DNA of 64,000 bases from Chaetoderma sp. LZ-2023a (Eukaryota > Mollusca > Caudofoveata > Chaetodermatida > Chaetodermatidae): assembly GCA_034401795.1 (NCBI GenBank), contig CM067374.1, forward strand, positions 136,304,508-136,368,507. The letters are read 5' to 3'. Within the stretch, counting starts at the first letter, position 1. The number at the start of each line of letters is the position of its first letter. Position numbers and translations under genes: made by a program. The notes below the pieces were generated by a model that saw nothing but the letters and a program-made list of their open reading frames with translations, was not told where the DNA came from and did no database searches. Below are positions 53,370-63,563 of the stretch, piece by piece.

Positions 53370-53690
53370 ATGTACCCAAGTCTAGTTGCAATAGGCTTAA
53401 CCAATCCTGAAATATACGCTGAAAAGTTTTGCTAAACATAAAATCTTAATGTTGAAAAAGCAGTTCTGTATCAAGGTCACAGTGACCTTGTGACCCCAAC
53501 ATCACCATGCTGCTTCCTAAGATTAAAGGTAACCATGTATCCAAGTTTATTTGCAATAGGCTTAACCAATCCTGAAATATAAGCTGAGAAGTTTTACTAA
53601 ACGCAGAACCTTAATATTGACGCCGGCGCCGTTGGAAAAGTAATACCTGTCTCGCTTTCTGCTTCGCAACCGAGACAAAAAACTGATTTT
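53370..53690. repeat. Two tandem units with GTCTCG hairpin end
   Basis: 'caataggcttaaccaatcct' recurs at 53390 and 53555. The end 'gtctcgctttctgcttcgca' plus ACCGAGAC can fold as a GTCTCG/CGAGAC hairpin. Layout matches 17095-17515. Confidence 0.7.
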
Positions 53691-54136
53691 CCACGACTTT
53701 CCAGCCCTGGAATTTATATTTTCAAATTCCATGACTTTCCATGATTAGGGAGGCTGTTTCAGATTGGTGTAGCACATACAGTGAATGTATTTTTGTGTAG
53801 CGATGTTCTGTGTCTTTGTGGATATCTTTTTTGAATTGCCATATGGTTGATCTTGATGTCATGTTCAGTGGCGTAGCCAGGTTTTAATGTGCAGGGGAGA
53901 AAAGCAGTATTAAAAAGGTGGCATGGGCATGGGTGGTAGTGGGATCAGGGGAAAATGGTGTAAATCTATATGCTCTCACATGGCCTCTCCTGTATTTCCA
54001 GAGGTAAATATAGACCATGAGTTGGGTGTTAAATTATTATATGTTGAACACCTGAAGTTGGATGGGAACTGAAATTGGAGGTGTGGTAGGGGTTTCTCCA
54101 GCCCGACCTGGCTAGTGGGTGCCACTACATGCTTTA
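53691..54136. other. Unassigned, with a GTGGCGTAGCCAGG end
   Basis: 'cagtggcgtagccaggtttt' at about 53866 looks like a transposon end and 54000-54060 resembles the hairpin element at 22791. Boundaries are not clear. Confidence 0.35.
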
Positions 54137-55040
54137 ACAAGAGGCCCAATGGGCCTGTATCGCTCACCTGGAACATTGGCATTTCAACTAATCTTACTTA
54201 AGTTTTACATCCATCGGTTTCACCTCCAATGACTTTCAGTCAAATGGCTTAGTTTTCGAGATATTGACAACAATCTCTGGACTGTTTTTTGCACTAGTGA
54301 TTTTGAACAATGTTTAAGTAAAAATAGATGATATCAGTGCTAACTACAGCTGGTTTCTTAATTGTCTCACTGCTGCAAGCCAGTGCCGCCAATAATTTCA
54401 ATTTTCAAAAGCTCTTCACTTGTTGAATATTTTGAAAACAATTCAGGTTCAGAGATATAACCTTTGGAATATGTTGTCTGCAAAAACTCAGTCAGACGGT
54501 TATTAGAGGTTTAAATACAATTGAAGTAAATGGTCTCTAAAGGCAGGTAGGTGGTCTTTATAGCAGGTTATTCCCCACCACCACACAATCCATTTAACAC
54601 ATGCCCATCTGGCTGAATCACCAAGTTAGCAGCAGAGGTAGGCCTTAGGCAGCAACAACTTTCACTGCTGCGTAAGGCAGCAACAACTTTCAATCAAATA
54701 CATTTCAAAATATTTTTAAGAGCATAGATGTCAGAGCACATAATACATATATTTCGGCAATATTGGAAAGGTTAATCCGTTAATTGGAATTTAATATCTA
54801 GTTTGGCAATACAATCTGACATAGTGATAAATCAATGAACGGTGGAAACAAACATATATTTGCCCTATGAAAGTGAGACTGCAAATTTTTAAGGAGTGGT
54901 AACTCTGGCATTTGATGTCCTATCAGTATCATTTTCACAACACAGATATTAGATGCCGACATTAACATTGTGACCAAGTTTGGTGTCAATCCATCAAGAA
55001 ATAACAAAATGAGCCGCCATTCTTGGTGAGACAGACAGAC
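54137..55040 (+). mobile_element. Pearl-like element, 5' part, interrupted by DIRS copy 2
   Basis: The 5' end 'aacaagaggcccaatgggcc' and core sequence shared with 51306-51600 run to 'gagacagacagac' at 55040. The continuation is probably 61307-61954, which ends in the family 3' hairpin. Confidence 0.7.
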
Positions 55041-55205
55041 TGAAGGAAATTTAAATTTCCCTTTCTCCGAGATCTAACAATACTCACCATTCTGTTACTT
55101 CTGATATACAGCTGGCCCTGACAGCTGGCTCTAGGACTATAGACTTAGAAAGCTTTACCGACTCCTTGGAACCGGGTACTCGGCTCCCAACTGCCGAGTA
55201 CCCGT
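55041..55205. repeat. DIRS copy 2, left inverted terminal repeat
   Basis: It begins 'tgaaggaaatttaaatttcc', contains 'caatactcaccattctgtta', and has the same 12-bp-stem hairpin (about 55171-55202) as copy 1. Confidence 0.9.
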
Positions 55206-55288
55206 CTACCATAGAGCTCATATTGTTTGCATAACTACCAAACAAGAGAAAACCATGGCTTGCCTCCGTGGGGCTGGGAAGCTGGGTC

Positions 55289-55390
55289 CGTAACAGAATG
55301 GTGAGTATTGTTAGATCTCGGAGAAAGGGAAATTTAAATTTCCTTCATTCTCCTTCGATCAATACTCACCATTCTGTTACTTCTGATATA
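55289..55390. repeat. DIRS copy 2, internal complementary region
   Basis: It joins the complements of both extreme ends: 'gttagatctcggagaaaggg' then 'attctccttcgatcaatact'. The junction 'ccttcattctcc' matches this copy's own left end (GAAGG) while copy 1 has the GCAGG version. Confidence 0.9.
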
Positions 55391-55542
55391 CACCAGATTT
55401 GGTCAGTAACCTTGTGGGAAGGGGCAAGCCATCAACTGCTACTTTTGCCACTTGGAGAAAGAGCTAGACTTAAAACTTGATTAATGGAGACCTAAAAGGA
55501 CCATCAAGTTCACGGAACCGAATCACATTCGCATCACTGCCT

Positions 55543-55559
55543 CCCCCCCCCCCCCCCCC
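55543..55559. repeat. Poly-C tract in DIRS copy 2
   Basis: A run of about 17 C residues where copy 1 has CCCCCGCCCACCCCCC. It is low complexity and prone to length error. Confidence 0.85.
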
Positions 55560-55900
55560 GACCGTTTCTCCTAAGAAAAGGGAGAGAACTCACGAACATG
55601 CATCTCGCCTGAAAACACAAATATGCCAAGAGGGTTAACTGCTCTTTGCATATACACATGTATTAGCCTGGGAATGAGCATGAATATATAAGATGAATGA
55701 ACATGATATATAGACATAATACAAAAAACTCTCAATCTTGAATTACCTCATGATAAATGGATTCCAGATGTACCGCCTCCAACCATTCACTTGTCCGGCC
55801 ATCAGAGACACAATCTGGTTGTCATCCTCTCGCTCGACCATGTCTGCTTCTTAATTCTTTCTTACCAAAGTCAAAAAGGAAGAGCAGTGTGGTCGCTTAA

Positions 55901-56935
55901 CTATCGTTTCAAAACAGCTAAAGCGAGTGGATTGGCTGTGCCTGAGACATCCCTCATATAGTAATCCGTGAATGAGGACTCACAGTGCCATTGTGCAACG
56001 GCCATGATGTCCTCTAACGGAACATCACTGTAAAGGGCGGTCGACGCGGCTATTCCTCTAACATTGTGTGCCCTTGCGCAAATGCACCTGGTGCCCAGTC
56101 GCCATCTCATGAGTAGTCTGAATGCATTCGACTACCCAACGAGAGATAGTATCCATGGATGCGGCGCCATAAGGCTTCTTATGGCAGATCCATAGATGTC
56201 TATCGTTCGACCGTAACGAGTCTGTCCATTTTCTGTACTTAGTCAAAGCACGGACCGGGCACCAGACACTGGCATCACGATCAAACCTTGTTAGTTTCAG
56301 TATAATGATCGGTTTGCCGGGATATCTCAAAGATTGATTCTTTGACATAAACTCGTCTCTTTGCAGAAGACGCAGACCCTCTCCGGAGACAATAAATCGG
56401 TCCCTCTCTGCTGAAAGTGCATGGATCTCACTGCGCCTTCTAGCTGAGGAAGCTGCCAATAGAAAGACCGCCTTTAGAGTCAAATGCTTTAGACTAGCCG
56501 AACGAAACGGTTCGAAAGGGTGCTTGGCCAGTACATTAAGCACTAAAGATAGACTCCAGGCTGGAATGACTACCGGTTGTCTCGGTCGGAGATTGCTCAT
56601 TCCCTTCACCATCACATTTAACTGGGCCACCTCTGGACTATCCCTGTTGGCTAGACAAGGGATAACTGATGCCAAAGCTGACTTGTATCCAGCAATTGTG
56701 ACGGGAGCTAGTCCTGAAAAGAACAGCTCACAGAGAAAGTCTATTTGCTGAATAGTGGATTGAAAGGTATCAATACCCTTTTCTTCACACCAGTCTGTAA
56801 ATCTGCTAATCTTGTTGTTATATGACTTGAAGGTTGACCTCCTTCTCGCAGCCGCGATGAAATCAGCAGCTTGTCGAGAAAAGCCTTCCGACGCGGAACG
56901 TTGTTTGATAACATCCACGCAGTCAATTTGAACAT
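55901..56935 (-). pseudogene. DIRS copy 2, tyrosine recombinase (one frameshift)
   Basis: This enzyme would insert the circular element DNA by site-specific recombination. The N-terminal core-binding domain (RRSTFKSYNNKISRFTDWCE) spans residues 25-120. The catalytic domain contains [17 protein letters not shown] (first Arg), CPVRALTKY, then, after a frameshift at about 56085, RAHNVRGIAAS (His-x-x-Arg box) and [12 protein letters not shown], which provides the tyrosine nucleophile. It ends at 55901. All four recognisable active-site positions survive. The start overlaps the end of the RT frame (56923-56935), as usual in DIRS elements. Confidence 0.92.
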
Positions 56936-58600
56936 TTCGGGACGCTCGTGTAGGAAGCGTCCCGTGGCCTAATCTCGGGTAACTGCACTGGGTTTTCCAC
57001 CAGCAGATCTAGAAGATCCGTGAACCACGCCCTGCTGGGCCAATACGGCGCTATTAGCAGGATCAGGCACGGTTCCTCTCTGATCTTCACCAATACCTTC
57101 GGCAGAAGAATGGTGGGTGGGTACGCGTAAGCGTGCATCCCTCTCCAGCTTATCGCCAGAGAGTCTGTATCGACGGCATTTGGATCTGGAATCGGCGAGA
57201 CATGAGTCATGATTTGAGCATTTTCCCGTGTGGCGAACAAGTCCACGTTGGGTTTGCCCCAATGCTCGAAGATCCTTCTTAGAACTGGAGGGTTGAGGGA
57301 CCATTCTGTTGGCAGAATTATCTGTCTGCGAGACAAAGCATCTGCCAGAATGTTCAATCGCCCAGGAATGTGAGCTGATTTCAAAACAACCGAGTAATTC
57401 CTGCACCATTGAATCAAGTGCCACACTTTGATACACAGTGTGGGTGACTTGGTCCCGCCTCGGCCATTTATGTATGATACTACCGTCGAATTGTCCAACC
57501 ATATCAATATCACCTTGCCCATGATCATTGGAAGAAACTCTTCCAACGCCAGTTCCACTGCCATCATTTCCAACAGATTGATATGCAGTTGGCTCTCCTG
57601 GAGAGTCCATGTGCCCGAGACCTGGTGCTCTCCCAGGCAGGCCCCCCACCCCTCCAGCGATGCATCCGTGTACACGGACAGCTGGGGGTGGGGTAGGTGC
57701 TGCGAAACCCCATCTAGGAGATTCTGACACTTTTTCCACCATACAAGATGCGACATTATTGGCTCCACAACTGGCTCCAGTTTTGACAGGGGTTCTGTTC
57801 TCTGTTTCCACAGAGACATCAGATACAACTGGATAGGTCTTCGCATTAGAGCAGCGTACGGGATCACCTGCTCCATGGAGACCATCATGCCCAGCATCTG
57901 AAGAAACCGCCTCGCCTGAATGTGGTTTCCCAATCGAAAACTCTTGAGGATGGCTAACAGAGAAACCACTCCTCGAGATCGAATCGCATCCCTAAATAAA
58001 CGAAATGTTGAGTGGGTGTCAACTCGGATTTCTCCTTGTTGACTATCCAGCCTAGATCTGAAAGTAACTTCAGAGTCAAAGCAGTATCCACCTCTAACCT
58101 GGCTGCCGTGTCTGCCTTGATCAGCCAATCGTCTATGTAGGTGTGTAGCACCACGTTCTCTTTTCTGAGAAACGCTGTCACCGCAAGGACCACTCTTGTG
58201 AAAACCCTTGGAGCTGTCGACAGGCCAAATGGGAGGACAATAAACTCCCATACTTGATTCTGAAACGCAAATCTCAGAAACCTGTGACAACTCCTGTTCA
58301 TTGGAATGTGGAAATATGCATCTTTCAGATCGATCGACACGCACCACATTCCCTTCCTCAATCCTGCCATTACCGACCTCGGCGTTTCCATCTGGAACCG
58401 AGGCGTATGGATAAACCAATTTCATGGCCTGAGATTGAGTATGGGTCTCCATCTCCCTGTGCTCTTGGGAACAAGGAACATATTTGAATAGAAGTCTGGA
58501 GTGTTCTGGTTTGCTGGTTTTATTGCTCCCTTCAGAAGCAAACCTGACACTTCGTTTTGAATGGCTTCTAACTTGTCTGGTTCCTTGGTACGGGTGTCCA
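56923..58600 (-). pseudogene. DIRS copy 2, reverse transcriptase and RNase H
   Basis: RT blocks on the minus strand are FYSNMFLVPKSTGRWRPILN near 58450, VSIDLKDAYFHIPM (58303-58345), FVLPFG-type WEFIVLPFGLSTAPRVF near 58220, and the catalytic TYIDDWLI (58121-58143). An in-frame TGA sits at about 58420 and a frameshift at about 57960-58020. RNase H follows in the 560-codon frame, with Asp in YTDASLEGWG (57645-57675), Glu in LLEMMAVELALE, Asp in LIWLDNSTVV and the last Asp in LADALSRRQI. The segment after RNase H (VDLFATRENAQ to APYWPSRAWFTDLL) is a conserved block of DIRS elements sometimes described as methylase-like; I see no methylase motif I can vouch for. Confidence 0.92.
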
Positions 58601-60790
58601 GACACGTGCCAAAGACAGATTCTGTGGTGGAAAGTCCCACCACTCCGGCATGTATCCCTGGGATAACCATCCCAGGACCAGACTGTCTGACATCACACCT
58701 CACCACGCCTCGACGAAACGCATGAGCCTTCCACCCACTATAGATGCCTCGACGCCTAATGGGGTTGTCCAGATCGCGGTCCGCTCCCCCCTCTCTTAAC
58801 GAGAGAGAGAGTACCATTTCGGTCTTGGCTCGGCTGGTCTAACTGGCACCGCTGTTCCTGTCACACGATCCGCTCCCTTCTTTCCGCCCTTTGAGGACTT
58901 ACCCTTCCCGCCTCTAGGGCGATCAGGAGCAACATTGGGGAGGGTAGGGGCCTCCACAACCTTCCTGGCTTTCTTCGCCGGCGGCTGAGAAAAGCCAGAC
59001 GAAGCAGCAGCCGCACTAGGCTTAGCTTTCGCCTTGCCTTTATGCTTCTTCTGCTTCTTGGAAGGTTGCACGGTCAGCGGCTTCCCTACAGCCCCTAGTG
59101 CGTGTGCTTGCCGCACCAGCTAGCTGTAGGTTCACCGCCAACCGATTCTGCGCAATACTAGCCGTGTCCTCTAAGATGGCCCGCGCCTGGCCACCAAAGA
59201 TGCTAGGACCTGTCAGGTGCGTCCCAAGAAGACGCTCCCTGACGGCCGTAGCCGGACGCATATGGTCAAGAACCATTTGCCTCCTGGACTTCGTAACACG
59301 CGCCTGCACCCATGCCAGTGCGTTCATAGACAGCACCAGGCCGTCATTGATGCACGAAAGCACCACAGGTGGCACAGGGTGGCCTGGCCCCGCTTCAGCC
59401 CACACCGACTGAAGAAGGCGATAAGAATGGTTGACAGCACTCATGGCTGCCCTCACCGCAAAGGGACAGGACTTCCTCGTGGTGTCCCTGGGATTTGTCC
59501 ACCAGTGCCGGGGCGGGGCCACCCGCTCCAGCACTCTGGACACCCAGAACCCATCGGTCATCCTCAGTAACCGACGGTACAACACCATACCTGTCGTATT
59601 CCCCCCGTGGAATATGACACCTCGCCCGCACCTTCCTGGAGGTCGCAGGGAGCTGGCCCTTGGTCATGCGTTGCTTACTATAAATAGCCTCGAGCAACTC
59701 AATAAACCGTGGATCCAGTCCAACGGACTGGATCCGGGCTGCGGGCAAGATCCCCGTCCTGATCGATGCCACCGATGGACGGGGCGCATCCTCCACAGCC
59801 GTGGTCGAAACCACAGACGGGTCTACCATGGCTAGCCAAGCCAGAGCCTCAGACCAGTCTATTTCCGAGGAGGACACACCCGTGAACACGTCACCCGTTG
59901 ACATGTTCACGGACCTACCAGCCACGGCCTCCCGGCTAGGAGCCGTGGCTGACACGCCAGGAACTCCGGTACCATACGGTTCTGCCGCCAACCCATGGAA
60001 CACCGTGCGGACCCATAGCAAACACAGAACCGTGGCCAGCCACGGGCGCCAACGGCACCCCATGTCTGACCGCCGGACCAGGCGAGGTAGGTGAGTACCA
60101 CGCCTGGCCCAGCACACCCGTCACCGTGTTGGTCGACCTCCATATTCTCCACCTGTGGCATCACAGGCCGCAGCAACCTCTCCTCCTCGGCCTCCTCATC
60201 TTCAGACCCCGAAGAATCGTCACTAGACGAGGAAACCGTGGAGCCATCCTGGCGGACGGCTCCGATGCCTGACGGACCGGCCACCGCTACTGGACCACCT
60301 GGAGGTGGCCGCAGAGAGACAGAACCCGTCAGGCCGGAGCCCGACGGGACTGCCAGGGGGGGCCGTACGACGGCTCCCTCGGCGACCAGTCCAGAACCCC
60401 ATCCAAGGACAGGGTCCGAACCAAGCATGGGGAGAGACTGCCCAACAACTTTCGGCAGCAGGGACGACACCAGCGTGGGCAGAAAGCCCTGCATAGCCGG
60501 ACCAAACAATGCCTGCGGTGCCATCTCCGCCACCTCCAGCTGAATACGTGGAGCGCCCCCAAGGGCCGAAACGGATGTGCCACGATTTAATTTTGGTCTG
60601 CCTGACCCCGCATCAGACCCCTTCTGGGCAAGGAACTTCATCATCATATCAACGGACCACACTGCACATATATTACACCTATTGTCAAGGTTACACAACG
60701 TACACCGAAAGCAGACATGGTCCTTAAACAGGACCCGGACGAACTTGTGGCACTCGTCACATGATGGCGGGGCTGGCTTGGCCTATAAAT
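58600..60790 (-). pseudogene. DIRS copy 2, ORF1 (gag-like)
   Basis: It starts near 60785 with a Cys-rich segment: CDECHKF, then HVCFRCTLCN, then RCNICAVWS, giving a series of CxxC pairs that could bind zinc. A Pro/Gly-rich section, an acidic Ser-rich patch ([20 protein letters not shown] near 60200), an Ala-rich helical region and the basic tail [16 protein letters not shown] plus [16 protein letters not shown] follow. At least two frame breaks (about 59900 and 59100) occur. The product would package RNA in the cytoplasm by analogy with retrotransposon Gag. Confidence 0.8.
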
Positions 60791-61209
60791 AAGCACAAAC
60801 CTACAATAAGCAAGCGGAACAAGACAAAGATGGAAGGCAGACAATTAATTCTCAAATATATTGCCCATAAATTAACTGTAACCCTCCCGCACCCCACCCG
60901 CAACGTTACAGCAAAGATCGCATTGATTATGATGATAAGAACAAAGCGGGCCTAAATACACCCATAAACTGATCCTCAAGGATGTATCACGGAGCCAGGA
61001 ATCATATCGCATAGCATTCGGGGTATATTTACCAATAAATATAAATTATACTCCTAACGAAAGCCAAAACGATATGTGAAGAAACAACAAAATGAAACAA
61101 ACTGCTGTAGCACACGGTAAAACCGCAGACCACACATCTTAATCAAGAATTTTGAAACCACCGATCATTGCAAACAGATTGTGATAACACGCAAAACTTG
61201 AAATCTGGT

Positions 61210-61306
61210 ACCATTTTAGCTTTCTAAGTCTATAGTCCTAGAGCCAGCTGTCAGGGCCAGCTGTATATCAGAAGTAACAGAATGGTGAGTAATGATCGAA
61301 GGAGAA
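61210..61306. repeat. DIRS copy 2, right inverted terminal repeat
   Basis: 'gctttctaagtctatagtcc' to 'gatcgaaggagaa' complements 55041-55152. The outer part present in copy 1 (hairpin and 'ggagtcggtaaag') is absent, and it joins directly to 'ggtaccattttagctttcta'. Confidence 0.88.
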
Positions 61307-61954
61307 AGATGGATGGACGGACATACAGAAGACAGATGTGGTCATCGCTATACGACCGCTGACTGACAAGTAAGCGGAGTTAAGAAAACCAATTTTGGCT
61401 TCAAAATCCATCAAATAAAAAAAATTTAATATGGCAGCCAAACACGCGAAAATTTGATTGGTCCACGGCGGCCATGTTTTTTACCGATCAACTTCCCATG
61501 AACAAACTTTAATGGCCGTTAGTCCATAATCATATCCCCAAAAATTTCAGCCCGATCCGCTCAGCGGTTCTGCAGAATAAGTCGTTTTCACGAAAACTAT
61601 GTCATCCAAGACGGCCGCCGAACCATTTGGCCAATCAAGTTCCTTCGAACAAACTTGGTTCAGCTCTTGCCCTATATGATATTTCGTGAGTTTTGAATCG
61701 ATCCACCAAGTGGTTTCGGAGAAGATTTTTAAAGCCATTTCCTAAAATGGGCCAAAATCCAAGATGGCCCGATCGGCTTTGTTTGAACAAACTTGGATCC
61801 TTATGCCCTAAGGATACTTCCTGCCAAATATAATTGAAATCGGCCCAGTGGTTCTTGAGAAGAAGTCGTTTAAAAAAAAAAGTTGACGGATGGACGCCGG
61901 ACAGACGATCGCCATGACATAAGCTCACTTGGCCATTCTGGCCAGGTGAGCTAA
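61307..61954 (+). mobile_element. Pearl-like element, 3' part after DIRS copy 2
   Basis: It resumes with 'agatggatggacggacatac' and core units with 'ttcaaaatccatcaaataaa' and 'aagatggcc', ending 'cacttggccattctggccag' GTGAGCTAA. It probably completes the element begun at 54137, although its core is of the 44874 subfamily. Confidence 0.75.
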
Positions 61955-61989
61955 TAGATTGATAAGAAGTGAATCTTATTACCGTATTT

Positions 61990-62100
61990 AACTGGAAATA
62001 AGGGTTGTGTAAGCTGTTGCTGTCAATTATATAACAGCAACAGCACTGTCTATGACAGCAATGGTCTTCAGCAATGGTGTTTACAAACTGTACAGCAGCC
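61990..62100. repeat. Palindrome CTGTTGCTGTCAATTATATA
   Basis: 'ctgttgctgt' / 'acagcaacag' at 62014-62043 forms a near-perfect hairpin. Further copies of ACAGCAA and TTGCTGT nearby extend the fold. Confidence 0.75.
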
Positions 62101-62384
62101 TTTCTAATAATGGCTTTGTAACAATTAATCTTTAGACATTGGTGTGACAAGGGTTGACTAGTCAGGCTGAAAACTGTTGCTGCACTTGACAGTAACAGAT
62201 ATCGTCAGAAAACTATTATCAAAATGTCCGTCACCATGCTACATGCTATCCAACAAAACTTGTGAATAACGCAATATTTACTGAACTAAATTTATTGCTA
62301 GAATTAATTGGCTTTAACCCTTTAACCCTCAAATTTATTCAAGACAATTTAAATTTTCTCAAAGAAAATGTCCACTTGCAGACC

Positions 62385-62500
62385 AAGAGAAGACTATTTT
62401 TGAAAATTTATCACTGGAATGACTGGCTCGGTTATCGAGCCAGTCATATCAGTGGTAAATTTTCAAAAACTGTCTTCTTTTAGTCGGCAAATGAACATTT
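62385..62500. repeat. Foldback repeat, family 1 (best copy)
   Basis: 'tttgaaaatttatcactgga' and 'tcagtggtaaattttcaaaa' are arms, with the central palindrome 'gactggctcggttatcgagc' and its partner. Length about 75 bp of stem plus loop. Confidence 0.9.
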
Positions 62501-63000
62501 CTCAAGATCACTGCAGAAGCCTTTTTTTGCTGATATGAGTGTTAAATGGTTAATGATAAATGAATTAAATAAATCTTTTAGAATCAGTATGTGAATATGG
62601 TACACTTCATCAGCTCACTACCTCACAGGGTATTAATTTCATTTCAATCTTGGGAATTGTGGTTTTAAATTACAAGATGTTTTCCTATGCTGGTTAAATA
62701 TCTAAGATACATGTATGTATTGTGTGTGCTGACATCTATAACTTTGAATATTTTGATATTTATTTGACAGAAAGTTGTTGCATTCTAAGGCAGCAATGAC
62801 TTTCAGTCAAATTATTATTTTGAACTAGTGAACAACTGCTGTGAGTTTGGTCACTCTGTCAAATGATTACAAGGGTTTTAGAATGCAGTTAAACATGCTA
62901 TAACGACCACCTGTACTAAATGCCAATTTTACTACATGCTGCCAAGGTGTTTATCTGATAGATTCAGAAATGACATGGTTGAAATCAGCATACTCATAAC
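62500..63000. other. Intron or intergenic sequence with one foldback
   Basis: A TTGACAGAAAGTTGTTG-type foldback lies at 62740-62830. Nothing else is supported. Confidence 0.4.
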
Positions 63001-63004
63001 CCCG

Positions 63005-63563
63005 TACTAAACAAATTTTGGCTTCAAAATCCATCAAATAAAAAAATCCAATATGGCCGCCAAACATGCTGTATTTTGATTGGCCCACTGCGGCCATGTT
63101 TTTTTAACGGATCAACTTCCCTTGAACAAACTTTAATGGCCCTTAATCCCTAATTATATCTGCCAAATTTTGATCCCTTCAGCGGTTCCGGAGTTGTTTT
63201 CGCTAAAACTAGGTCAACCAAAATGGCCGCTGAACCATTTGACCAATCAAGTTCCCTTGAACAAACTTGGTTCAGCTCTTGCCCTAGATCATATTTCATG
63301 GCGTTTGCTTTAATCCACCAAGCGGTTTCAGAAATTTCATAAAATCGGCCAAAATCCAAGATGGCCACCGGCCAAATTGGCCAATCGACTTCATTTCAAC
63401 AAACTTGGATCCCTATGCCCTAAGGATCCTTCCTGCCAAATATAACTGAAATCGGTCCAGTGGTTCCTGAGAAGTCGTTTAAAGAAAAAAGTTGACGGAC
63501 GGACGGACGCCGGAGTGTCGCCATGGCATAAGCTCACTTGGCCATTCTGGCCACGTGAACTAA
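63005..63563 (+). mobile_element. Pearl-like element, 5' truncated
   Basis: It starts inside the core ('ggcttcaaaatccatcaaat') and ends 'cacttggccattctggccac' GTGAACTAA, with 'ggacggacggacgccgg' before the end. Core units match those at 61307-61954. Confidence 0.85.

Larger units (their letters stand above)
55041..61306 (-). mobile_element. DIRS-like retrotransposon, nearly complete
   Basis: The 6.27-kb element carries, on the minus strand, ORF1, reverse transcriptase with RNase H, and a tyrosine recombinase. Inverted repeats (about 55075-55152 and 61218-61293) and an internal complementary region (55289-55390) complete the DIRS1-like design, in which a circular DNA is inserted by the recombinase without target duplication. 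Frameshifts and stops are few, so it was active fairly recently. The right inverted repeat is shorter than in copy 1. Confidence 0.93.

Noticed and set aside
56923-57811. Minus-strand 280-codon frame (56969-57811)
   Set aside because: It overlaps the RNase H region in a different frame and has no RNase H motifs; the 560-codon frame carries them.
61547-63368. Related minus-strand ORFs with GQELNQVCS and ELDWSNGSAA
   Set aside because: They lie in copies of the same pearl-like core. Similarity is explained by DNA identity, and the frames are broken in other copies.
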